Origin: Arenicola marina
Taxonomy: Eukaryota; Annelida; Polychaeta; Arenicolidae
DNA: 64,000 bases
Direction of reading: 5' to 3'
Assembly: GCA_964019135.1 (NCBI GenBank)
Contig: OZ025256.1
Coordinates: 40,644,035 to 40,708,034, forward strand
The notes beneath the pieces are model-generated. The model ran no database searches and was not told the origin of the DNA. It saw only the letters and a list, made by a program, of their open reading frames with translations. The position numbers were made by a program, and so were the translations under genes. Numbering within the stretch: the first letter of the stretch is position 1; every line of letters starts with the position of its first letter. Shown one piece after another: positions 23,031 through 35,961 of the stretch.

Positions 23031-24639
23031 TCTTTGGCCACGGACAAAGGGCTGGTTTCCTCATGGGGCCGGATGACATTACGATGTATATCTTCAATCT
23101 ATCAAATCAATGGATACATTTGAAAAATACCACTTATGATCATAGTTATGGCGTGAGGCTAATGATCATTATTTAGGTACCTTCTTTTGGTAACATTCAA
23201 AAAAAGAGAAAATGATAGTCTACAAGGAAAGCATTTGCCCTCATACGGCGTCTTTGCTGCAAAAGGTTTCTTTCACGAGACACGTTTATTTTTCTTAAAG
23301 ATTTACATGTGACAACAGAAGTCGTGCAGGCAAAAAACACAGATGTGAGACTTGGCGAACAAATTGAGACATGTTAGAAGACATTTTGTTCATCCTGATT
23401 TATAGGTTGCTTACGGGAATGGCCTTTTAACAAATGGTGGGAGTTTTTTTTCTGGCTGCCTCAGGTACTGATCCAGTGATCCTGGGTGCTTTGACGAGAT
23501 TGATAAAGAACGTTCTTTCTCTATCTCTCACTCTCTCTCTCCCGCCGCGTTAGGTCTTCACTTATCCTCTGTTTCAGTGTTATGCGTTTCAGTCATCAAT
23601 GAACACATACATTCATTTCATGGCATAAATATATATCACGTCCCTTAATCTTAAATTGAAATAAACGTGGGACATTCTTATTCTCATGAGGAGTTGCGGA
23701 ATGGGTATGTCCCTAACACAAACACCATGGACCTTGGAACTTCTCTCCGGCCCATAACCTCCATACCACACGCTATCTTGTTTTCCGCTACACATCGGGG
23801 CGCTCGCCCAACAGTAATCTCATATGATGGAAGCTGTTTATTAATGCGTGCTTCATGTCGCCATGGCTCCGAATGTTGGTGGGCAAGGCCGTCCGAGACT
23901 GCCGTGTTGGAGCGATGGGTGTCTGCCTGCATTTAATATTAATATCAAGTCCGAGTTAGTCCCACATGTCGCGCTGATTCAAATATCAGTAATGTCGTAA
24001 AAACCTAAGTCATACCAACATATATGTCATGAATATTGACGGGAAAGGTTTGTGGGTTAGCTCAAAATGTGATCATCCGACATCGATACAGGATGTTCTT
24101 TGTTCCGCACATCCTGATCCCCGTGGTTAAATCTTGGAGATCATTTTTGGCCTCTTACCATAACCTTTGATCCTCAGGCTTTCGGCCTTAGGTTAAATGA
24201 GGCAGCGAGTTATTTCGACAGACGATCATCTGTCGACCTTTTTCAACCCGTCCGTCGAAATTTGATCACAGGATAAGGACTGTTGATTGATGTATTGCTC
24301 ACGGTAATTGTGACGATGGGACAGGAAATACCCGCCATCTCCCATGGAGTGATGCGCTGTGAGTCAATCTGAAGATCATCTGTCTTCTTGACTGGTGGTT
24401 GCCACCTTCACGCGATCACGAACATGTAGAACCCTTAATAGCCGCCAATAGCGCCCTGTCTATCAAGGCTGGCAAGGTCACTGACAGATATTGCCATCGA
24501 CCCATCTCCGGCCGATCTCAAGTCGTCTGAAGGAGAAACCGCTCATCTCTGGTGATATTGGTGCCTGTTGATGCCTCGGCCGTATCCAGCCAACCTACCG
24601 TCCCATGACAGCTGCCAACCCAGCTCCTACGCGGATAAC

Positions 24640-27330
24640 GCCCAGCATGATACAATGATATAAAACTTGTATCTATCTCTCAGGATGTCAACCGATAGTT
24701 TTATGAAAGTAATTACCATTAGCAAAGAATCCCTTTGCCTCAGACTCTGATCATCTTTAGCGCTTGTTAGAATGCTTCGCGTCTAACAATGATCACTGGA
24801 TTGTGGGTTCTGCAGCAATACGATAGTTGCCATACGACTCCTTCAAGGTTCGTGACGACGGCAAGTTCTGGCGCCTGGCCTGAGGCTCGGCGCATTCAGA
24901 CAGAGAGCCACGTGGCTATGTTACCGGATGTGTGGGAAAAACCGCTCAACGCGGCGGCAGGGGAGAGTTCCCGGATGTTGGTATAATGATGTCGATGGGA
25001 ATGGTGTCTGGCCGTAAGATGGATGGGGTGACGTCACGGTATGGCTGGCTACACCACCGCTGGTCTGGTTGCCGTCACGTCGCGCATGTGGGTGGGACAG
25101 GCTCCCAGCGCCCCCGCCGTACTCATTAAGGCCAAGGGAGCCCCAGCTGTGGCGACCCATGAAAAAATAATGTGAGGAGTCTATATGTCTATGGCAAAGC
25201 CGGAGAATATGATGCGTTTGAAGGCGTCATGTCATTAAAGCTGCTCATACAGCAATTTCATTATTATTTCAAAGAAATGTCTTAGACACATTGTTCCATC
25301 GGAATGATATGCACATATCCTGTTATAGCAATGACACGCGGGTACCGTCATCAATTTGTCAAATAAGGCATTATTGTCCAGTTAGAGCCTCGAAAAATTC
25401 ATACATCACAAAATGAATATCGGTAGTTTGTCCTCAATGTTAGAATATACATGTACATGTAAACGCTTCGCTCGCATAACAATCATCCTAAATCACAAGC
25501 CACGAACGGCAGGCGTCAAATCAGAAGACGCTTAACAAATATCAATCCTTATCATTTCCTGAACGTTGAAATGTAAATAATGCGTTCTCAAAAACAGGCT
25601 TTGATTAGTCCAAATCATAGCTTATATCAATAACGTTATTGGTACCCTTTAACGCTGACGTATCATAAACACATTATCTCAGTTGATACGATCTTATCCA
25701 TGACTGATCCTTTTGTTCATTTATGTATACATTACTTCACATGTCACATAATATCACTAATAAAGTCAAGACAATGAGACAGATAATGTCAATCTAAGTA
25801 TTCAAAACAAAGAATATACCTGCGTAGTTCATAGACCTTTTGACATCTTTTAGACACCGAACATAATTAACAGTGTATCTGACGATGATGAATTTTGTAG
25901 ATGTCTTTGTATTGACCCCAGATGCTGAGTTGTTGTGCTATCCTAGGGCGTGACACCGACATTTCATATTGACGTCGTTATGTGAATTGGCTCAGATGCT
26001 ACTCAAGGCTTGTAGCAATGCATACAGGAAACACAAGTTACAAATGCTCGTCAAATAAGCACATTGGAGGATGTTTTCTAGTTTCTAGTTTCTAATTGGA
26101 AGCATAGCATAGAATACATCGCACGTAGTTCACACTAGGACTGTAACAACCACTCTAGGCTGTCACAGGCGACCCTAGGCTGTAACAGGCCACCCTAGGC
26201 TGTCACAGGCCACCCTAGGCTGTCACAGGCTACCCTATGCTGTAACAGACCACCTTAGCCTGTCACAGGCCAACATAGGCTGTCACAGGCCACCCTAGGC
26301 TTTCACAAGCCACATTCTTCTGTCACAGGCCACATTCGGCTGTCACAGGCTGTCACAAGCCAGCCATCGGGTCTCTCCCATGGCTCCATCGCTCTCTCTA
26401 TAGGCCTATTTTTCCCATCGCGAGGAATCCTCTGTTTGTAATTCAAGGCAGATTACATTGAACGCTGTCGGATCGGATGAGATTGGCTGTTTCGAACGCT
26501 CAGATAGTCTGACGATGGAAAGTTTTTCTAACGAGAACATTGTTTTTTTCAGACACTTAACCTTGAATTTCAACATCAATTTCAACACCAGTTCCCTGCG
26601 TCATCACAACTACTGGGACGGAGAACCGTTTCTGAATCACTCAACTTTCTCGAAAGATTTGTCGCTATTTTATAATACTCTTATTTTATCGTCGCCATCT
26701 CGCTGGCCCAAAAGGGACAAATCTCTGAAGTCTCTAGATGTTATCTTGTTAGCTGAAGTTTGACTTTGTAGTAATGTTTTTACATTAGCGCCAATGCATC
26801 GCCATTTCCGAAGGACATCAGAAGTGAAGTCACACACTAGTATGACGTTGTTTTTCGGGCCCACCACCCAGTTTAGCTGGCCTCATTTCTTCGCTCCTTG
26901 GTTATTATGGCGATGTAATTATGATCCACATTGTAAGGGTCTTAAGCCTTGTAGACATGAGTTTATTCTCTATGTCTAATCGATGCATTGAATTAATAGT
27001 AAGTGTCGATCCATGACAATTCGATTGGTTCCACAACGCGCCGACACATTATTACAAATTGCTAATCGTGTTAAATATGTACATTAACGTTCGATCCAAA
27101 TGCGGCTAGAATCGTGTAACATGAACGATGCCCCTCGTATCTGAAGCATAACTCCCCTTGTGGCCCCTTCAATAGACAAGTGATGCATCCTGCTAACCTA
27201 TTGGTTAACACTCAGATCATCTTGAACAAAATCCAATGTCATTTGGGCGGGGAACTTTTGGAGTGGCGAGTCAGCACGTCACGGTGAATAATAAATGTTT
27301 AAAGATTGTAATATTATATTGTTTATAATA
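24640..27330 (+). repeat. High-identity core, partner of 15,560-18,260
   Basis: Offset to unit 1 is about 9,073 near 15,700 and 9,061 near 17,355, so few indels separate the copies. The perfect TGACGTCA at 25,029-25,036 is shared with 15,956. The sharp change from near-identity to moderate identity at the edges suggests a recent copying event (gene conversion or a later duplication) over an older repeat. Confidence 0.85.
26139..26372. repeat. M20 minisatellite, about 11-12 copies (unit 2)
   Basis: Tandem AGGCTGTCACAGGCCACCCT units at the same place as in unit 1. Individual units can be paired with unit 1 (for example the GTAACAGACCACCTTAGCC unit), with a few units gained or lost. Confidence 0.95.
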
Positions 27331-27590
27331 TATAATAATATATAATATTATATTGATAAGACCAAAAAACTTATCATCCCCTGTAACATTGTTTAATAGC
27401 ATCGCCTTTTCAGTATTAATGTCATTTGTGTGAGGAAAATTTTGGAGTGAGTGAAGTCTTTCCTCAACACATCATGGTGAACAATAAATGTTCAATTATG
27501 GTAATATTACAGTGTTTAATGATCAAAGCGAACAAAAACCTAGTAACATTGTGGGATAATATCGCCCAGTGACGTCATGGTGGGCAATTA
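27238..27590. repeat. Local direct duplication of about 180 bp in unit 2
   Basis: GTCATTTGGGCGGGGAACTT at 27,238 is followed about 180 bp later by GTCATTTGTGTGAGGAAAAT. Both are followed by a GGTGAAYAATAAATGTT-type string and then GTAACATTGT...ATCGCC. Unit 1 has only the first copy (18,157 onward). A perfect TGACGTCA is at 27,570-27,577 inside the second copy. The segment is part of the roughly 360 bp present in unit 2 and absent from unit 1. Confidence 0.6.
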
Positions 27591-29461
27591 ATCGTACCAA
27601 GGGGCGCATAGGCTTCTTAGACCATAATTGCGAATTACACTCTCTCCTTAACACCGGGCGGAAATAGTGCCTGTCATTCTAAGATTTCCTGAACAAAGCA
27701 AATGGACAGTTGCGGCTCCACGGCCATATACTATATACTTGCCCCATGTGTGAATTCTTCACGCGTCTCTCGACCGAGTTTACACTAAGAAATTGACTAA
27801 AACCCAAGTTGAACAGTTCTTGTTTGAAGCGCCTCAAACGTGTTTAAGTTCAGGTCATTTCTCGGCATTCCCTTTAACAGGTTGCAATTGAAAGAGTACG
27901 TTGACAATGAATGTTCACACTATAGATCGAACCAGCAAAGGCCATGAAGTAGATTGGAATCCATCTTCTCAATGTCCTGCCCACCGGTGTTAACGGTCCC
28001 TTGACACTGCTCCATGCAGTAACAATTAACATTCCAAGTTGTTTTATGACCGCATCGACTGGGTGGGAGGCCCAACCTGCGTTTATGGAACCCATTCTGT
28101 GGCGGAAGCTCGAGTGACGATAGCATTGCAGGTTAGAAGCATCAATTATACAGGCGTTAAATACTGCGCCCAGCTTAAGTGACAGAGACAGGGACAGATT
28201 CGTCTGCGTTAAGTTGTCATATATGATTGGTTCTTCACCTGCATTCGCCCATGCCATTTACACAGGGATGGGGGTCCTTTTGCAAATGGAAAAATCCATT
28301 CTTAAAGCACCTGTTTTGTGAGGCATTCTTCCACATACAGTGTATTAACTACACATCGATCAGGGCTCTGTGTCATTAGCGTTATTTGAGCGGGAAAATG
28401 TGTCAATATTAGGTATGATCATGACCCTCTCTTGTGTCAGTAACGTTCCCTGATATAACTTTGACCAATGACACATGGTGTCATTAGGTCACGAGTGATA
28501 AAAGACTGACATGTGTTATGAGAAATATTATGTAGCACCCCTATCTAGCGGGATGTTCTACCGTCAGACATAATTTATATCAACCCAGGAACAGTCTCGA
28601 ATAATAGATTTCCTTAGTAACCCAAGACAAACTACCAATATTCGCAGGTGAGTGGGAGTTCCGACCCATGGACTCTCTCACTCCCCCGCCCACTCCCATC
28701 CCAGTCATCGCTCATCAGTAACGAGGCTTAAACAGGAATAATGTCCAATTTGTTGGGGAAGATTGCTTATGGCTGTCTCATGGGGTGAGTCTCGGCGGAG
28801 ATGAAGCATGGCTCCACGTTCAGCCAGCCTCCTACCAAAGCCCTGAAGAACTGCGAGGCGACAAGGTTTGTTCAGACGTCCACACGATCTATTGTGGGTT
28901 TTATAACGTGGTGGGAGTATTCTAGTCCCCGGTGCCGCCTCCTTTCAGCCGGCTTATCGAATTCCGGTAGAACGCATTTCTGAGGTATGAGGATCTGCTG
29001 GATACCGCACAAAAAGCTGTAACGGCCCTATAACTGACACTGTGGCTCAAAACGCCAATCGTTTTGCCCATCAACGCCTCCACTTCTGTAAAGATATGGG
29101 GACAATCGGAGAAACGCCGAGAAATTCTATGCTTCTGATCTACGGATAAAACGCGTGCAAACCGAGCGCAGTGGCCTTCACATCATGCCGTGATGTATCG
29201 ATGTGTGCTTATTATAACACGCCAGTACATTATCCCAACCAGACAACGTCTTTCAATCGTTATTGTTCAACGCAAGGCGACCCCTATAGCCCCTCCACTC
29301 CAGACTGTCTCGAAGCTCGAGCTTGTAGTGCCCGGTGTTAACGGTCGCTACCCTGGCTCCTTTACTCATCAATATCCATTGACGTAGCATGTTAATAGAT
29401 TAGGTTTCGTCGGGGTTACACACAAAAAAAGATTTGGTAAGGTCTTTGAACGAAGAATGGG

Positions 29462-29935
29462 CTCTTAACATGCCGCCTTCAAACCTATATGTAGGCCAGG
29501 TACAATAGAGTCATTGCAATGCCCCGTTGGCGAGGTAGACTGGAGAACTGCTGGGACATCGGAAGAAGGGTGGCGGAGGGGGTCGGGAGGGAAATGAGTC
29601 TCTGAAGCGCCTCTCCTCTCCCGTTGGCATGGACACAGCTGGCTGTACACGATACTGGCAATCAGCCGCAAATTGACGCCATGGCCTGCAGATACAAAAA
29701 CCTCTTGTTTACAAATGCCCTGACCTTGGAAGCAAGTAGTTAGGCGACTGGCGATACAATTGCTGGCGCCCCAAGGTGTGGGGTTTGCAAGAACATGTCA
29801 GGTTTAAAGCTGCAATGGCGGCGTTCTTGTGGTGTTTACCGTTGAGGGGGCGTATAACATTTGCCAGATTACAAGTGCGTCCCGTCGTGCGAACTAATTG
29901 CATTCAGATTACGTGAGCTCATGAAAACCCCACAC
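29462..29935 (+). repeat. D block, copy 2
   Basis: Matches 19,971-20,450 closely: same GACACAGCTGGCTGTACA, CCATGGCCTGCAGATA and CTCTTGTTTACAAAT strings. The offset has grown to about 9,490. Confidence 0.85.
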
Positions 29936-30289
29936 CATTAGCATTTCCAGAACAAAGTTACATGTATTAATATTCTGAACAACTCTGTTCTGCAAGGAAA
30001 TATCCCTATAACATTCCATATCATGTCATAATCTTTAAGTGGCAATACGCGAAGAATTCATACTCCAATCTTTTGTAATCAATGTGAAATGAACTTATTT
30101 AAACAGTGTGTCCATGTCTCCTCTTTGAACGGATGAACAACTTGTGGCAATATATTTTCGTTTTTTTTCGCATGCGCCTAAACATAACCAATGATCCACC
30201 TACTGTTATGTGATGAGATCACATCATAAAACTTCTATGGTGTGGCATTTGTGTGTCATACCATTACAAGCATTACAGCTTCATGGATA

Positions 30290-31608
30290 TAACAGTAACA
30301 TATCTCATAATTTTTAATCCCAAAGCAAACCCTGGCAGCGAAGAGTTGATGCCTAAAGCAAAGAAATGTCCTCTCATCCCCTTCCACAGAAAGGTCAAAT
30401 GTGACGACACAGAACAAATGGAGAGTGTAATACGTACACCCTCAGTCATACACCATGGATGAGACAGGTCCAACGAGAACATTTCGCCACTCTACTCACG
30501 ACGTCAGATTTTATAATGTGTACTGTTATTAATGCGGCTTGTTGACAGAGTTTCCGTGGCGCAAACCCAATACAGGACATCATGCTAGCGCCCGGAATAA
30601 TACATGCAATAACACGTATCACAATGTATCACAGCCAAAGGATATGATACAGACATAGAAAGATTGTTCGGCGTTACGTTGTCACACTTGTTTTGGTCTT
30701 CGCTTTCAACTCCATCACGCCGTTGATGGCTGGGGAGTTTTGCCTTTTGTAAATGATTAAGTTAGTTATTCTTACAACGCACTTGTTTTGCGGCAATCGT
30801 TTACGTACAGTGTAGCAACTCCTTGTCTATCACCCATGTGTGTCACTAGCATTGAGTAGGCAAAATAAATTTGGTCTTCACACGATGTCTATATGAGATA
30901 TGACTATGACCCTCCCCTGTTTCAGCAACACTCCCTGATATAACTGTAAACAATCACGCAAGATGCTTTGAAGTTATGAGTGATAAGGCTTTGAATTGTG
31001 ATATGACCAATGTTCGCCGTGTCACCCGTAATCGTTCCTTCGCTCAACCCCGCCAGACGTAAATATCAAGCAAGCAACTTTCTCCGATAACATATTACCC
31101 TTGATGCTGAAGTAGGACAACCTGTTGAATGCCACAAAAACTGCACTATAACTAAGACTACGGCATCAATGGCTTTGCCCTCTCCCACTTCTGTAACGAT
31201 ATGATGACAAGTGAAATAATGCTGAAACACGGTCTACTTCTGATCAATGCCCCCCGCAGGATAAAACACACTTGCCGTATCAGTCACGAGTGCAAGCCGA
31301 GTGTAGTGAGTGGCCTTCACATCTAACTCTTAGGTATCGCTTCACGCTCATTGCAGGACGCCAGTACATTAGTCTGACGAGACAACGGCTTACGCTAATC
31401 TCGAGTATATGTGCGGTGTTATTCTTCGATGCCAGGCCACCCCGCCTGCAGATTCTATCTGGATGGTCGTGCTTGTTGAGACCGGTGCCCCCTGGTCGCT
31501 GCCCTCACTCCATGCTCACCAATATCCATTAACTTGACATGTTCATAGCATAGACGTTCATGGCATAGCATGTTCATAGGTTAAGCTCCGTCGAGGTTAC
31601 ACAAACTG
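30290..31608 (+). repeat. Partial complex repeat unit 3, left part
   Basis: The A block is at 30,312-30,480. The sequence then jumps at about 30,680 to material like 18,770 onward in unit 1 (GTTACGTTGTCACACTTG against GTTAAGTTGTCATATTTG) and continues colinearly through ACAGTGTA, CCTGATATAACT and GCCAGTACATTA to GGTTACACAA. M30, CRE, C, E and M20 blocks are therefore deleted. The unit is interrupted at 31,608 by the LINE and resumes at 34,400. Confidence 0.75.
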
Positions 31609-34399
31609 TTTTTTTTGCGTACGTGACTTTATTTACCTTGAAATAGACACAATACAATCACAAGACAGAGATAATACATCATTTAAATATCACTAAACAA
31701 TAGGACAAGAAAAAACAGTTTTTTTTAATTCACAAAAACAGTACAAAAGACAATACAAAAGACAACAACCTCAAAGGATTAATTAATCTCTTCCAGATAA
31801 TTTAATTCAAAACAGCCAATTTAGATCTACTTATTTATCTATCTGTCTGCGGAAATCTAGATTGATATTATCTTTCATAAACCTGATGAAACCTTCAAAT
31901 ATTAATTTCTCCCCCTTATCCCTCTTCTTTTAAATGAACCTTTTGGCAGTCACGAGAGTGATATTTACGTACTCTGTAGCTTCGATGGACCCATCGAATA
32001 TCAGGGGTTTACTGATTCGCACGTGCAGCTTTTTGTATTTAAACCAATGTTCCAGCGCTCCAGAACTTCCGCAAAACGTGCAGGTATCTATGGTTTTAAT
32101 TTTCCATATTTTAAGCCAATAATTATTTACAAGACAATCGTTTAAAAATGTATAATGAAACACCCTACTCGCTGTGTCAGTTAACAATTGAAAGTTACAA
32201 CATTTGGGTTTTACCACATTTCCCCCAACAAAATTATCTCTAATACAATAATAAATAATCTTACTACCAGTCTTTTCCAGTTTATAAACATTCTCCTTGT
32301 AAACAAATTGTAAAATATATGGCACCTCTATCTCTTGTGACGTATTGCGTATTGTGCAGCTTGCGCTATGGCGTACCATGAGAGGAAGCTTTTGTTTCCA
32401 ATACCTTTCTCTGTCATTTTGTTAAATGGCAAGAGCACTTTAAATCATCGAACAGGTCATTTATTTTGTGGATACCGGCCTTATATAAATCTGGACAAAA
32501 TAACGTTATTAATTTCAAATTTCTATTATACCAAACACTTTGATCCATAATATTTTCCCTATGTTTGTTTTTCTGTAACATTAACCATGCCCTCATTATT
32601 TCGAGATAAAACGGATCTATTCCTATTCTTTCAAATCAATTGATGTCAAAATTACAACAAAACAAAAGGTTAGGTATCGAACATAGCCTCTTCATCTGAT
32701 ATTTCCAAAGTGTTTTCCATGAGCTTACTTCCCCAAAATAATATCGTTTTATCCACTGGATGCGAGAGGTCAGTATGACTGATTTAAGATGGGGCGCTAG
32801 TAGCCCTCCATCTTCTATGTTTTTTTACCAATGTGTCCCTTTTTAACCGTTCATGCTTCCCATTCCCGATGAAGAAGAAGAGTAGCCTATTTACATTCTT
32901 TTCAAATTGCTGTGAATGTGTTAACTTTGACATGGAGTATTGAAAATTTGACAGAATATACGACTTTACTATTTGTATTTTACCTAATAATGTTAAACGT
33001 CTTCCCTTCCAGCTGCTAATTGTGCGTTTTACTTTGGCTAGCTTTCAAATTGAGAACTTCATTTAGTTTAGCCCAACTTCTTCTATTTGCTTCAGGAAAT
33101 GTCTTGCAGAGTTTTTATCAGCTAGAAGCCCATTTGCATCCTGGGCGAACTGGACCAATTTTATTTCTTCTCCATTTATTTCTACCCCTTTAATGTTCCT
33201 ATTCTGCCTGATTTTTATGGCTATGATCTCCACACACAATACAACACCGCGCGTGATCTTAAAATATGCTGAAATTAATCCATTATTAAATGTACAACTT
33301 TGAGCGTTGGTATAAAATATCTGCAGCCACTTTAGAAAAACTGGACCAAAGTTGAATTTTTCAAGCACTTTAACATGAATGACCATTCCAGTGAGTCAAA
33401 GGCTTTTTCAACTTGGGAGGATCCAAGTTCCCCATACTTCAGAGATGCATTAAAGGACTCCATTATGTGGACACTCTAACTCAGACCAAAATTTCCTATA
33501 AAATTCCAATGTTATTCCATCATTTCCTGGGCTTTTAAAATTCTTAAATGTTCTTAATGTCTCCCAACATTCTTCAATGGTTAGTGGGGCATCTAACGTG
33601 TGTTTCTGTAGTTCAGATAGCTTTGGAGTTTCTACATCTTCAATATAAGTCTCTATATTCTCATCACTCTTGCTTATCTTCGTAGAATATAAATCGGTGT
33701 AGAATTCCTTTTCCACATCAAGAATTTCTTTCATATTTGTTGTTACGGTGTTATCTGGTTTCTGAAGTTGTCTGATACATGTTTAACCCCCTTGCTCTTT
33801 TCCAGTCCCCCAAAATACTTAGTTCCTTTCTCTCCTTCTTCATACCATAGGCACCCTTGATCTAATCTTGACTCCTTCGGTGCCATATTCTTCTAATTCC
33901 AGTAGCTCTCTTTTGACTTGCTCTAAATCTTCTTCATACTTCCTAATATCCTCTTCTAATTCACACTCCTCATATTTTGTTTGTGCAAATTCTAATTGTT
34001 CATTTAATTTTTCTCTTTTTGATCTCTCAGTCTCCTTTTCTGTGAATTTTTCTTCATAGAGAATTTCTGATGTTATATTTGAGATATTCCCATCTAATAC
34101 GAGGATCTGATAAAGATGCGATTTCATCCAGCCATTTAGCCTTTTCTATCTTGAGATCATGTACATAATTTTCATCCTCTATCAGAGACGAATTTAGTTT
34201 CCAATAAATTCATCACCGTAAATCGTTCTTGACAGACTGAAAACGGATACTATTTGCAGAGTGATCCGAATGGACAGATGGTATAATATTTGCATCTATT
34301 ACATTGTCATGAAGTTGATCGGATATGAAGAAGTAATCAAGCCTACACTGAATTCTTGGTATGTTTGGCCTTCAAGTATATCTTTTCATAGCATATCAA
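31609..34399 (-). mobile_element. 5'-truncated L1/Tx1-like LINE with 13-bp target duplication
   Basis: On the minus strand the element ends in a short poly-A (plus-strand T8 at 31,609-31,616). It is flanked by GTTACACAAACTG (31,596-31,608) and GTTACACGAACTG (34,400-34,412), a 13-bp target site duplication with one mismatch. The uninterrupted site is seen at 19,924 and 29,416 in units 1 and 2. The insert covers the end of the apurinic-type endonuclease domain, reverse transcriptase and C-terminal zinc cluster of ORF2. ORF1 and the endonuclease N-terminus are missing. Confidence 0.92.
31930..34385 (-). pseudogene. LINE ORF2 remnant (endonuclease end, reverse transcriptase, Cys/His C-terminus)
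   Basis: Read 5' to 3' on the minus strand: RIQCRLDYFFISD then IPSVHSDHSA (about 34,360-34,240) is the end of an APE-type endonuclease with its SDH motif, followed by a stop. A Glu/Lys-rich linker (34,127-33,840) leads to WYEEGEKGTKYFGGLEK, typical just before the reverse transcriptase. Next is the reverse transcriptase with KSPGNDGITLEFYRKFW (33,734-33,450). The part at 33,386-33,063 has LEKFNFGPVFLKWLQIFYTN, and in place of the catalytic FADD it reads FAQDAN, so the active site is lost. The C-terminal part (32,596-31,930) has DTCTFCGSSGALEHWF, the CxxC...H zinc cluster. At least five frame breaks separate these pieces. The element could not move itself. Confidence 0.9.
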
Positions 34400-35650
34400 G
34401 TTACACGAACTGTAATATTGAAGGGTGTTTGAACGTACATCGGATTCTTGACATGCGCCATTTAAGGTCGTATCAAAACCGCTGTCCAATGGCGTCATTA
34501 TTATGTGGTGAGGTAGACTTGGGCACGGCAGGGTACAGCCGGACAGGGGTTGGGGTGGAGTGGGGGGGGGGGCGCGGGCGGGGCGGGGGGTGAGTGAATA
34601 CCTAAAGCGCCTCCCCTCCCCCGGTGGCATAGACACAGCTGGCTGCACAAGCACCCGGCAATCAACCGCAAATCGCCGCCATGGCCTGCAGACAAGAAAC
34701 CTCTTGTTTACAAATGCTTTGACCTTGGAAGCAAGTAGTTGGCTGACAGGCTAACCAGTTCCTGGCGCCTCCAGGGTCATGAACGTAATATGACTAATGT
34801 TCTCACAGGTTTAAGACCGCAATAGAGGCGTCCGTGGCAATTTTACCGTTGAGGAAGCGCATTTAGAAAATTGCAACAACATCCCTTCTTTCGGCCTGGT
34901 TGTATTGACATTACCTGAGCTCAGGAACACGCCTGACTAGACACTTATTAGGCCATAATAACTTGCAAATATAGATTTCAAGGTCTTATCAGTTATCAGA
35001 AGCAAATCAACCAAAACACTCAATATTTCATTATTATAACACTATAACCTTCTCAAGAGGACATATATCTTACAAGATCCTGCACGCAACTTGTACTTAG
35101 TTGTAACGAAATTTTCCTTTGACTTTTATTCTTTGCGTTATTAAATTTAACTTTGATTAAGCAATGAACTTACTGTAACTGCTGTGTCGATTGACTTGAT
35201 GAAATACCTTTGTCCCAGCGGTCTTTTATGACCTAAACAAAGTCATAACAGTATATATAAAAACCGTAATTTCGTTGGAAAGTCGTTTTCACTGTAATGT
35301 CGTTCCAGATATATAATCTCTAAATTGTAACAATGGCATTCCAAATACATAACCAACCAATTGTAATGCAGAGTAACGGCAGAAGAGCAACAATTAGTTG
35401 TTAAAGATAGCTATTTGCCACCAAATACTGCTCCACCCCCTCCTCCGTGCCCAAACAACTCAATGGCTTCCGCCCCATCTATCAGATTGCTCGTGAAGCA
35501 GAATTCTAGACTGCTCGAAAAGTGACTTTTTATAAGGCGACAGACTGCTCCAACAGTGGCTTTGACGTCTCGAAAATAATCAATTATTGTGATTAAATAT
35601 GAAACCAAGAGTTCACAGAACGCGATTTATGGGCCATTATCAGTAAAGAG
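34400..35650 (+). repeat. Partial complex repeat unit 3, right part, with D block copy 3
   Basis: After the LINE, D-block sequence resumes (GGTGTTTGAACG, GACATGCGCC; then GACACAGCTGGCTGCACAAG, CCATGGCCTGCAGACAAGAA and TACCGTTGAGG up to 34,925). The sequence then resembles 20,450-20,760. A G11 run is at 34,562-34,572. The stretch 35,410-35,620 has its counterpart on the minus strand at 49,560-49,345, sharing CAGAATTCTAG and AATAATCAATTATTGTGATTA. Confidence 0.7.
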
Positions 35651-35961
35651 TTGCCATTAAAGGAATAGACTAGTCCGAGGATTTGTGCGTTGGATTGTCC
35701 TTTTCTTTTTAGCATATGCAAGACAAGTAAAATATCTATTGAAATGATCAAAATTGAATATAAAAAAAAAATAAGAAAAAATTTACGAAGGTTTTGTTGT
35801 GCAAAAAAAAATTTGGCGCGAAAGTTGGTTTTATCGAGTGAGAAATCGACCTTGACCTTGGATCTCGCATCATTGGTGCTTAGGATGTTTTGAGCGCCCA
35901 GGTCAGCCCAGGTCAGCTATTCGTTCAACACTCAAAACAAACAACCACATCTGGCCTTAAA

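Larger units (their letters stand above)
20880..30290 (+). repeat. Complex repeat unit 2 (about 9.4 kb)
   Basis: Block order: A (20,909-21,070), LINE fragment (about 21,200-21,745), M30 (21,905-22,525), complete CRE block (22,730-23,030), F (23,400-23,600), C (24,130-24,290), E (24,335-24,420), M20 (26,139-26,372), post-M20 part with a local duplication (27,238-27,590), D (29,462-29,935). It is the most complete copy in the window and serves as the reference for the block map. No intact gene is recognised in it. Confidence 0.85.

Noticed and set aside
27874..28257. 127-codon minus-strand frame
   Set aside because: The unit 1 counterpart (about 18,500-18,830) has in-frame stops, and no family is recognised.
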